DNA of 5,156 bases, from contig PBWG01000011.1 in NCBI GenBank assembly GCA_002729115.1, positions 19,867-25,022 of the forward strand, written 5' to 3'. Numbering within the stretch: the first letter of the stretch is position 1; each line of letters opens with the position of its first letter. Below are positions 1 to 5,156 of this stretch, piece by piece. The notes under the pieces are model-generated. The model saw nothing but the letters and a program-made list of their open reading frames with translations. It was not told the DNA's origin and searched no databases. Source of the stretch: Crocinitomicaceae bacterium. GTDB lineage: Bacteria; Bacteroidota; Bacteroidia; Flavobacteriales_D; Sanyastnellaceae. Position numbers and translations under genes: made by a program.

Positions 1-66
1 ATGATGACGGCGGAGGTGCTGAGCCTTTGCGCTGAAGCCGGTTTTCCCCCTTCCTTTGCAACCTGA
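1..66 (+). CDS. C-terminal end of an unidentified protein (partial, 5' end outside window)
   Basis: The first reading frame is open from base 1 and ends with TGA at 64-66, giving 21 residues (MMTAEVLSLCAEAGFPPSFA plus a final Thr). The ATG at base 1 is probably internal, because a 21-residue gene beginning exactly at the window edge would be a coincidence. Only 11 bases separate the stop from the start of the HEAT-like gene, the spacing expected within an operon. The tail is too short to assign to a family. It could also be chance open frame in non-coding DNA. Confidence 0.45.
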   Translation: MMTAEVLSLCAEAGFPPSFAT

Positions 67-77
67 ATGTTTCAGCC

Positions 78-590
78 ATGAGCAAGCACATTTTGGGGTT
101 GACCAGCAAAGAAGACGGGGTGGTGTCCAAGGCCCTCAAGACCATCCACGACAAAGGGACCCAAGCGTCCATTCGCCCCTTGCTTGAGGCTTTTGCGGCG
201 CGCAAGGACGACGCCTTGCGTGAAGAAATGCTGGGCATGCTGTCCTCCATGAAGCTGTCGGCGGCGGAAGACATTTTCTTGGAGGCCCTCAGCGACCCCA
301 AGCTGGCGCATGTGGCTGGCGACATTCTTCAATGCCTGTGGAGCTGCGGATTCATGTGCGACGGCCGACTGGCGTTGGTGGTGGAAGTGGCCTGTCAAGG
401 AGATTTCAAGCAAGCCATGGAAGGTGCCACGCTGTTGGAGCAAGTGGAAACCGTGCAGGACGAGAAAGACCTGCTCGAGGCTCAGGTGATCGTGGGCGAA
501 GCCATGGGAGACGCCTCCAAGAAGGGCATTGCCCCGTTTTTGGAAGGCATGAAGGCCCACTTGGCCATGCTTCAAGACACGTTGATGTGA
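78..590 (+). CDS. HEAT-repeat-like helical protein of Bacteroidota type
   Basis: This 170-residue protein appears to be entirely alpha-helical and cytoplasmic, with no signal peptide or membrane segment. Roughly four amphipathic helix pairs can be read: about residues 12-40, 44-75, 76-109 and 110-143. The pattern of paired helices with short Asp/Lys/Gly turns is that of HEAT/ARM-type solenoids, which usually act as protein-binding scaffolds. A short, conserved protein of this kind, with an LW-S-G motif in the third repeat (here LWSCG at 87-91), is familiar from Bacteroidota genomes, but I know of no assigned function. Cysteines 86, 90, 94 and 106 cluster in the third repeat. The start at 78 follows the upstream gene by 11 bases and has no clear Shine-Dalgarno sequence. 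The gene converges on the minus-strand run, with its stop three bases from the stop of the heme lipoprotein. Confidence 0.85.
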   Translation: MSKHILGLTSKEDGVVSKALKTIHDKGTQASIRPLLEAFAARKDDALREEMLGMLSSMKLSAAEDIFLEALSDPKLAHVAGDILQCLWSCGFMCDGRLALVVEVACQGDFKQAMEGATLLEQVETVQDEKDLLEAQVIVGEAMGDASKKGIAPFLEGMKAHLAMLQDTLM

Positions 591-593
591 GGT

Positions 594-1049
594 TCAGCGG
601 CGCACGCTTGCGTCGCTTGCAACCCGACGCTTTTCGATGCGTTCCAATGGGCCTGGGCACGTGCCCAAATGACAACTTTTGCAGGCGTCCACGACGCGGT
701 TGAACGCTTCTGCGCTCGGCGACGCGTTGAATTGGGCGATGGCCTGACGGTACAGGGGAGCGTGGTCCTCAAAGTGGCGGTTGACCATGGAGCCGTCTGT
801 GGGATGACGGTCGAGCAGGCTGTGCACGTCCAGAGATTGGTTCTCCCATGAAAACCCAGTTTCATCCATGTTCTTGAGGATGCGTGCCAATTGATCGTCC
901 ATGGCGACCATGGTGCCTGCCAATTCGGACAAGCCGTTGGGCTGACTTGGGGCCAACCGAGGTTGCGGGGAAGACGGTGCAGGGTCGGAGGCGCATCCAA
1001 ACGCCAGGATCAGGCCCGCGCAGCAGGCAACCGTCAACAGGGCCTTCAT
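594..1049 (-). CDS. Small lipoprotein with a single CxxCH heme-binding site (cytochrome c-like)
   Basis: The 151-residue product opens with a hydrophobic signal ending in the lipobox LAFGC, so Cys19 is the likely lipidated residue and the mature protein is envelope-anchored. A Pro/Ser/Gln-rich linker (about 22-38) follows, then a mainly helical domain. Near the C-terminus is CKSCH at 123-127, the classical covalent heme c attachment motif, followed by GTCPGPLERIEK. Placing the CxxCH in the last helix, after a helical domain, resembles cytochrome c' more than class I cytochrome c, but I cannot confirm the fold. Possible roles are electron transfer, or gas or redox sensing in the periplasm. It is last in the minus-strand run: its ATG lies one base after the TGA of the DUF4920 gene, with GAAGG just upstream, so translational coupling is likely. 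Lipoprotein and heme-motif calls are direct readings; the cytochrome c' likeness is inference. Confidence 0.86.
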   Translation of the reverse strand: MKALLTVACCAGLILAFGCASDPAPSSPQPRLAPSQPNGLSELAGTMVAMDDQLARILKNMDETGFSWENQSLDVHSLLDRHPTDGSMVNRHFEDHAPLYRQAIAQFNASPSAEAFNRVVDACKSCHLGTCPGPLERIEKRRVASDASVRR

Positions 1050-1050
1050 C

Positions 1051-1542
1051 TCAGCCTTCGATCATGACGCCGGTCGCGGTGAACGCCAGGCGCAATTCCG
1101 GTTCTGTGATGGCGTTGATTTCTGCTTGGCTCTTGCCCGCATCTTCGGCGTAGTGCTTCAACATGGGCACAGTCAGGGTGTCGTAAAACGCTTCGCCCTG
1201 GACGACCGTGCGTTTGCCTTCAGCGCCCTCGGTCGGCACAAAGAAGCTGTAATCCAGGAACCGGACGAACACCGTGTCGCTGCCCGAGGCCACGTCCATC
1301 CAGCATCCTTTTTTGGCGCACGTGGCGGTCACCTCGCCCTCGAACGTCAGCGTCGCACGTCCATTTTCTGCGAGGGCTTCTCGGACATCTTGGGCCTGGA
1401 GGGCTCCATCGGTCTCGATGACCGACCCGTAAAACGTTTGAGGCACGCCAGCCACGTCGGTTTGTCCTGCAGGTGGAGGGGGTGCACAACCAGCGGCCAG
1501 GGAAGCGAGGACAAGGACGGCGATGGAGCGAAGAGAAATCAT
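1051..1542 (-). CDS. DUF4920 domain-containing lipoprotein
   Basis: The 163-residue product starts with a signal peptide (MISLRSIAVLVLASLAAGC) whose lipobox LAAGC predicts lipidation at Cys19. A Pro-rich linker follows (20-25), then a compact beta-rich domain that I recognise as DUF4920, a family largely found in Bacteroidota and of unknown function. Typical features are the TCAKKGCWMDV segment at 74-84, an FVRF-DY-FFVP stretch at about 92-103, and HYAEDAGKS at 130-138 followed by the EINAITEPE region. Cys75 and Cys80 form a CX4C pair that could bind a metal or make a disulfide, but this is inference. The gene sits 27 bases downstream of the ChaN-family gene and one base before the heme lipoprotein, so it is probably co-transcribed with both. 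No clear Shine-Dalgarno is visible at its start. The length matches what I recall for the family, with no sign of truncation. Confidence 0.9.
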   Translation of the reverse strand: MISLRSIAVLVLASLAAGCAPPPPAGQTDVAGVPQTFYGSVIETDGALQAQDVREALAENGRATLTFEGEVTATCAKKGCWMDVASGSDTVFVRFLDYSFFVPTEGAEGKRTVVQGEAFYDTLTVPMLKHYAEDAGKSQAEINAITEPELRLAFTATGVMIEG

Positions 1543-1569
1543 GGTTGGTGGGTCAGTTGAGTTGTGAAA

Positions 1570-2460
1570 TCAGTGGGTGCGGGTCATTTGCGCTTGGGTC
1601 AGCAGCAGGAAGTCGGCCCGGTTCAAGGCCGTGCTGTCTGGGGTCCACACGTCGACCTGGGTGTCGCCGTGAATGGTGAGGACGTTCAAGTCGGGCTGGG
1701 CCTCGCGGAGGTACCACACAATGCCTTCCCAATCCTGGCTGTGGTACGACCCGTTGACGTGCACGAAGGGTTGGCCTTCTGTGCGGGTTTGCAAAATCCA
1801 GTGGGCCATGGTGGCGTCTTTGATGGCCTGCGCCATGGGCAGGGTTTCCCCGCCGTGCCCTCCGGCCATGGCCAACATGGCGTCGTAACCAGGCAGCGTG
1901 GGGTCGTACGCCACAGGCAACGAGGGCAGGTAGGCTTGGGCGTCCGGGGTCAAGTCTTCCAGGCCGTCGAGGCCGTGCTTGTAGACCCACGAGGCATACC
2001 GGCGCGGCACGTTGGTGGCGGTCATGGTCAGACCATGTTCTTTCGCCAAGTCCAACAAAGGCTGGTAGTCGGTGGCGTGGTTGGGCCAAAGGTTGGCCGC
2101 CGCCTCGAGCTTGTCCAGGTTGACGACGCCTACGAGGTATTCATTCACCACGAGCTGGTCGTCCGCTTCCAACATCTCGGCCCCCAAGCTGGGGTGTGCT
2201 CCTTGTGCCAACAAGCTGCGTACGAGTTCCTGCTGCAACCAGTGCATGACGGCGTCGTCGTGCAATTCTCCAAAGCACACCACGTCGGCCTCCAAGACTT
2301 CCGCCACCAAATCGGCCCACGTGGACGGTGTGCCGTCTCCATGGTACAGGGCGTAGGCGGCCGGGTTGTCCCGCATGGACTTGGTCTGGGCTTTGGTCTG
2401 GGACCATCCCACGCCAACGGACAGGATGGAAAGAAGGAGAAAGAGGGCGGGGTGTTTCAT
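1570..2460 (-). CDS. ChaN-family exported protein (Cofac_haem_bdg, PF04187)
   Basis: The 296-residue product begins with a Sec signal peptide (MKHPALFLLLSILSVGVGWS) that has no lipobox cysteine, so it is probably released into the periplasm. The mature part matches the ChaN-like family: FGELHDD at 63-69, GAEM at 93-96, NVPRRYAS at 150-157, an AIKDATMAHWIL segment at 212-223, and HVNGSYHSQDWEGI at 234-247. ChaN from Campylobacter jejuni is a heme-binding, iron-regulated lipoprotein linked to iron uptake; other members are poorly characterised and the domain also resembles the EreA-like/erythromycin esterase fold. The frame stays open for 43 codons further upstream (to 2589), but those codons lie inside the carboxylase gene and do not look like a signal peptide, so the start at 2460 is preferred. 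It follows the carboxylase stop by 11 bases, with no clear Shine-Dalgarno, and precedes the DUF4920 gene by 27. Heme binding here is inferred from the family. Confidence 0.9.
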   Translation of the reverse strand: MKHPALFLLLSILSVGVGWSQTKAQTKSMRDNPAAYALYHGDGTPSTWADLVAEVLEADVVCFGELHDDAVMHWLQQELVRSLLAQGAHPSLGAEMLEADDQLVVNEYLVGVVNLDKLEAAANLWPNHATDYQPLLDLAKEHGLTMTATNVPRRYASWVYKHGLDGLEDLTPDAQAYLPSLPVAYDPTLPGYDAMLAMAGGHGGETLPMAQAIKDATMAHWILQTRTEGQPFVHVNGSYHSQDWEGIVWYLREAQPDLNVLTIHGDTQVDVWTPDSTALNRADFLLLTQAQMTRTH

Positions 2461-2471
2461 GGTCGATTCTG

Positions 2472-4109
2472 TCAAGTTTGCATGACCCCGGGTCGGAATG
2501 CGGCATCGATGGGCGCCTCGTTTGCAGCTTCGATGCCCATGGAAATCCAAGACCGGGTGTGGTTGGGGTCGATGATGGCGTCCACCCACAGCCGCGCTGC
2601 GGCGTACACGGGCTCGGTTTGCTCGTCGTACCGTCGGGTGATGGTGTCAAGAAGGGCCTGCTCCTCGGCTTCGGAAGGGGCCTTTCCTTGTTTCTTCAAA
2701 GAGGCCTTTTCAATCTGCAGGAGCACCTTGGCCGCTTGGGTGCCGCCCATCACCGCCAAACGTGCGGTGGGCCATGCCACGATGAGCCTTGGGTCGTACG
2801 CCTTGCCGCACATGGCGTAATTCCCGGCACCGTAGCTGTTGCCCACCACGACGGTGAACTTCGGGACCACGCTGTTGGCGACCGCGTTGACCATTTTGGC
2901 GCCGTCCTTGATGATGCCGCCATGTTCCGATTTGGACCCGACCATGAATCCGGTGACGTCTTGCAAGAACACCAGCGGCACGTTGCGCTGGTTGCAGGTC
3001 ATGATGAAACGGGCGGCTTTGTCTGCGCTGTCGGAGTAAATCACCCCGCCAAACTGAAGGCCGTCCTTCTTGCTTTTCACCACCGTGCGTTGGTTGGCCA
3101 CGATGCCCACGCTCCAGCCGTCGATCCGCGCATACCCACACACCAAGGTTTTGCCGTACCCGGATTTGTACTCGGTGAAACTGTCTTGGTCCACGAGCGC
3201 GTCGAGAAGATCGCGTGTGTCGTAAGGCTCCGTTCTGGCGTCGGGCACGACCCCACAAATGGACGGGGAACCCGGCGACACAGCAGCGTCTCGCTGGAAC
3301 CCGGCCTTGGGTCCCAAGTCGCCCCAGTGCGAGGCGAGCTTGCGGATGTGTGCCAGCGCCTCCTCTTCGTTGGCGCACCTGTAGTCGGTCACGCCCGAGA
3401 TTTCGTCGTGGGTTTGGGCCCCGCCGAGGGTTTCGTTGTCGATGTCTTCGCCAATGGCGGCCTTCACGAGGTAGCTCCCCGCCAGGAAAATGGAGCCCGT
3501 CCCTTCCACGATGATGCTTTCGTCGCTCATGATGGGGAGGTAGGCTCCCCCTGCGACGCAACTTCCCATCACGGCGGCAATTTGAGGGATGCCGGCAGAT
3601 GAGAGTTTGGCGTTGTTCCTGAACATCCTCCCGAAGTGCTCTTTGTCCGGGAAAATCTCGTCTTGCATGGGCAAGTACACCCCGGCGCTGTCCACCAAGT
3701 AGATGATTGGCAAGCGGTTCTCCAGGGCAATTTCCTGGGTGCGGAGGTTCTTTTTTCCTGTGATGGGAAACCACGCGCCGGCCTTGACTGTGGCGTCGTT
3801 CGCCACGGCCAGACACAGTTTGCCGTGAATTCGCCCGAGCTCGACCACCACACCACCTGAGGGGCATCCGCCTTCTTCCTCGTACATGTCATGGCCCGCC
3901 AGCGCGCCAATCTCAAGGCGTTCGCACCCCGGGTCAAACAACTTGTTGATCCGCTCACGGGCGGTCCATTTGCCCTTGGCGTGCTCTTTGTCGATGCGGG
4001 CTTGCCCGCCGCCTTGGCGAATACGGGCCAGCAACCGCTCCAAGTCCGCCACACGCATGCGCATTCGGTCTTCGTTGAGGTTCCGCGCCAAGTCGTTTTC
4101 GGATGCCAT
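2472..4109 (-). CDS. Acyl-CoA carboxylase carboxyltransferase (beta) subunit, methylcrotonyl-CoA carboxylase-like
   Basis: This 545-residue cytoplasmic enzyme transfers the carboxyl group from carboxybiotin to an acyl-CoA. It has the full two-domain crotonase-fold layout. The N-terminal part includes the GGG-----H-KGK-TARERI segment (33-54), PITGKK (115-120), LVDSAGVYLPMQDEIFPD (138-155) and MGSCVAGGAYLP (181-192). The C-terminal part has DVTGFMVGSKSEHGG (384-398) and VVGNSYGAGNYAMCG (421-435). The two Gly-Ala/Gly-rich loops are the oxyanion-hole regions of this family. Length and the VDS-G--LP-QDE-FPD and HFGR motifs resemble the methylcrotonyl-CoA carboxylase beta subunit (leucine breakdown), but propionyl-CoA or geranyl-CoA carboxylases are related and substrate cannot be settled by eye. 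The frame is open for 132 more codons upstream, but family similarity begins just after Met at 4109. No biotin carboxylase or biotin carrier gene is in the window. It leads the minus-strand run and faces the divergent binding-protein gene. Confidence 0.95.
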   Translation of the reverse strand: MASENDLARNLNEDRMRMRVADLERLLARIRQGGGQARIDKEHAKGKWTARERINKLFDPGCERLEIGALAGHDMYEEEGGCPSGGVVVELGRIHGKLCLAVANDATVKAGAWFPITGKKNLRTQEIALENRLPIIYLVDSAGVYLPMQDEIFPDKEHFGRMFRNNAKLSSAGIPQIAAVMGSCVAGGAYLPIMSDESIIVEGTGSIFLAGSYLVKAAIGEDIDNETLGGAQTHDEISGVTDYRCANEEEALAHIRKLASHWGDLGPKAGFQRDAAVSPGSPSICGVVPDARTEPYDTRDLLDALVDQDSFTEYKSGYGKTLVCGYARIDGWSVGIVANQRTVVKSKKDGLQFGGVIYSDSADKAARFIMTCNQRNVPLVFLQDVTGFMVGSKSEHGGIIKDGAKMVNAVANSVVPKFTVVVGNSYGAGNYAMCGKAYDPRLIVAWPTARLAVMGGTQAAKVLLQIEKASLKKQGKAPSEAEEQALLDTITRRYDEQTEPVYAAARLWVDAIIDPNHTRSWISMGIEAANEAPIDAAFRPGVMQT

Positions 4110-4133
4110 GACTCGAAGGTACTTCAAGGCTCC

Positions 4134-4141
4134 TACCTTTG
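4134..4141 (+). promoter_or_regulatory. Candidate Bacteroidota -7 promoter element (TACCTTTG)
   Basis: TACCTTTG is an exact match to the TAnnTTTG -7 consensus used by the primary sigma factor of Bacteroidota. It lies in the 55-base divergent region, 23 bases before the ATG at 4165 of the binding-lipoprotein gene, and would place transcription start near 4145-4149. No TTTG -33 element is present at the expected distance upstream, so support is partial and a chance match is possible. No comparably good element is seen on the minus strand for the carboxylase; the best candidate there is a TTTG at 4156-4159 (complement) followed about 20 bases later by TAGGAGCC, which matches the -7 consensus poorly. 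Confidence 0.35.
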
Positions 4142-4164
4142 GTCTTGTGAGAAGGCAAACCTTG

Positions 4165-5156
4165 ATGGCCCTGACATGGGGCACTGTCCTGTTCTGCGTG
4201 GGGCTCTTGGGGTGCCAAACCTCGGCCTCCACAACGCCCCGCAGCGCTTGGCCCACCCTCGACGCCCCACAACACGCCGAAGGCCACTCGTGGCATGTGA
4301 ATGGCGCAGGACAAGTGACCTTGGTGTTGTCCAACCCACGCTCTGACGAGGCTCTGTGTGCTGTGGTTAAAGGGCCTTGGAGAGGAGGAGGCCTGGACAT
4401 GCCTTGCGTGGAGTTGGCCCCTGAGTCGGACGTGGTCACCTCCAGCACCACCCATGCCCATTTGCTCCATGCTGGCGTGGGCCTGGACCGCTGGGTCGGG
4501 TGCAATTCCCTGAATTACCTCGCCGATGGTCCTGTGCTTGGCCACGCCAAGGAACAGGGGGTGGTGGATGTCGCTGGAGACGGGGGGTGGAACGTGGAGC
4601 GCATGGAGGTGCTTTCCCCTGGATTGGTGTTGGGCAGTCCAGCTTACGATTTGTCCACCCGCGGCTGGCCGATGGTTCCCATCACGGAGTACCTGGAGGC
4701 CCATCCGTTGGGAAGGGCGGAGTGGATGGTTCCGCTCGCCTGGATGATGGGGGATTCCTCGGCCGGGGCGCAGGCATTCGCTGGCGTCCGCGACCGGTAC
4801 GAAGCCCTAGTGGGGCAGCGGATGGAGGCAGGGAAGGCGCCCAGAGTCCTCATGGGCAGCGTGGCCGACGGGGTGTGGCATGCCCCAGGCCAAAACACCT
4901 TCGTCGCCCGTTGGGTCGAAGACGCGGGTGGACAATATGCCCTGACGGCAGAGGACCATGACAGCAACGTGGCGCTCGGGTTGGAGCAAGTCTTGGAACA
5001 CGCCGCCCAATGCGACCTTTGGATGATGTTGGTCCACGACCCCGACTCGTTCACCGTGTCGGACTTGTTGGCCCAAGACCCCAAGCACCAGGCACTGCTC
5101 GAAGCGACCGACGAAGTGTGGGTGTGCAACACCGCCAAGCACGACTACTTCGGGGC
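4165..5156 (+). CDS. ABC importer substrate-binding lipoprotein, FepB/BtuF (TroA-fold) type, 3' end outside window
   Basis: The frame is open from here to the window edge (330 residues, no stop). It belongs to the helical-backbone binding proteins that deliver iron-siderophore, heme or cobalamin to an inner-membrane ABC permease. The lipobox LLGC puts lipidation at Cys17. Family features of the Bacteroidota branch are SSTTHAHLL (93-101) followed by G-----WVG (about 104-112), the first-lobe end LSPGLVLGSP (150-159), YLEAHPLGRAEW (176-187) opening the connecting helix, and in the second lobe GVWHAPGQNTFVARWVEDAG (236-255), a predicted VLEHA helix (276-280) and the AKHDYFG end (324-330). Start choice is uncertain: ATG 4165 has AGAAGG nine bases upstream but gives a signal without Lys/Arg; GTG 4147 would add two arginines; ATG 4108 is also in frame. 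It is transcribed divergently from the carboxylase; permease and ATPase genes would be expected downstream. The ligand cannot be read from the sequence. Confidence 0.86.
   Translation, partial: MALTWGTVLFCVGLLGCQTSASTTPRSAWPTLDAPQHAEGHSWHVNGAGQVTLVLSNPRSDEALCAVVKGPWRGGGLDMPCVELAPESDVVTSSTTHAHLLHAGVGLDRWVGCNSLNYLADGPVLGHAKEQGVVDVAGDGGWNVERMEVLSPGLVLGSPAYDLSTRGWPMVPITEYLEAHPLGRAEWMVPLAWMMGDSSAGAQAFAGVRDRYEALVGQRMEAGKAPRVLMGSVADGVWHAPGQNTFVARWVEDAGGQYALTAEDHDSNVALGLEQVLEHAAQCDLWMMLVHDPDSFTVSDLLAQDPKHQALLEATDEVWVCNTAKHDYFG

Noticed and set aside
587..660. Possible bidirectional terminator between the convergent genes
   Set aside because: The stops are three bases apart; the nearby ACGC-TT-GCGT stem is very short, lies inside coding sequence and is not followed by a T-run.
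655..666. Perfect 12-base palindrome GGGCACGTGCCC
   Set aside because: It lies within the codons just after the CxxCH motif of the heme lipoprotein and codes for Leu-Gly-Thr-Cys-Pro; there is no T-run after it and it is not in a promoter position, so I treat it as chance.
1020..1025. Alternative lipidation at Cys9 or Cys10 of the heme lipoprotein
   Set aside because: The hydrophobic stretch continues past these cysteines and the LAFGC lipobox ending at Cys19 is at the expected place for signal peptidase II.
2461..2589. 43-codon upstream extension of the ChaN-family frame
   Set aside because: It overlaps the carboxylase C-terminus in another frame and is His/Arg-rich; starting at 2460 gives a good signal peptide directly.
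1564..2820. Open plus-strand frame of 418 codons opposite the ChaN-family gene
   Set aside because: It is antisense to the well-supported ChaN-family and carboxylase genes, is rich in Gly, Val, Arg and His without any recognisable motif, and long antisense frames are expected in GC-rich coding DNA.
2328..3602. Open plus-strand frame of 424 codons opposite the carboxylase gene
   Set aside because: It is antisense to a clearly conserved enzyme, shows no family motif, and overlaps the other antisense frame; it is a shadow of codon bias on the opposite strand.
4110..4505. 132-codon upstream extension of the carboxylase frame
   Set aside because: The extra residues do not resemble the N-terminus of carboxyltransferases and lie antisense to the binding-lipoprotein gene, which has clear family motifs. 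Met at 4109 fits the family length.
3955..5142. Minus-strand open frames at 3955-4704, 4644-5138 and 4807-5142
   Set aside because: They lie opposite the binding-lipoprotein gene, which is open to the window end and shows conserved motifs; the antisense products have no recognisable features.

Overview
The window is a compact, GC-rich stretch of bacterial chromosome. Its protein families point to the Bacteroidota, probably the Flavobacteriales or a related marine or freshwater lineage: a short HEAT-like helical protein, a DUF4920 lipoprotein, a ChaN-family protein, an acyl-CoA carboxylase beta subunit of the type common in that phylum, and a FepB/BtuF-like binding lipoprotein. Weak or absent Shine-Dalgarno sequences at most starts, and one TAnnTTTG-type promoter element, fit the same phylum. 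The GC content (about 60% by eye) is high for Flavobacteriales. The assignment rests on recalled family resemblance, not on a search.

Layout. Plus strand: the last 21 codons of an unidentified gene (1-66), then a 170-residue HEAT-like protein (78-590). Minus strand: a tight four-gene run reading from 4109 down to 594, in transcription order acyl-CoA carboxylase beta subunit, ChaN-family exported protein, DUF4920 lipoprotein, and a small lipoprotein with one CxxCH heme site. The gaps between these four are 11, 27 and 1 bases, so one transcript is likely. This run converges on the HEAT gene, with stop codons three bases apart and no obvious terminator hairpin. Plus strand again: from about 4165 to the window edge a substrate-binding lipoprotein of an iron-siderophore/heme/B12-type ABC importer is transcribed divergently from the carboxylase and is cut off by the window end.

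How they may work together. Three of the proteins (ChaN family, CxxCH lipoprotein, FepB-like binding protein) belong to heme- or iron-linked families, and four of the six main products carry export or lipoprotein signals. The simplest reading is an envelope heme/iron-related group next to a cytoplasmic branched-chain or acyl-CoA catabolism enzyme, perhaps sharing control through the 55-base divergent region at 4110-4164. That link is inference from gene order only.

No gap without a gene exceeds 300 bases; the longest is 4110-4164. I saw no tRNA, rRNA, CRISPR, insertion sequence or other mobile element. Every visible stop codon is TGA. I do not see strong evidence for an undescribed system; the heme-linked gene run is the most interesting signal.
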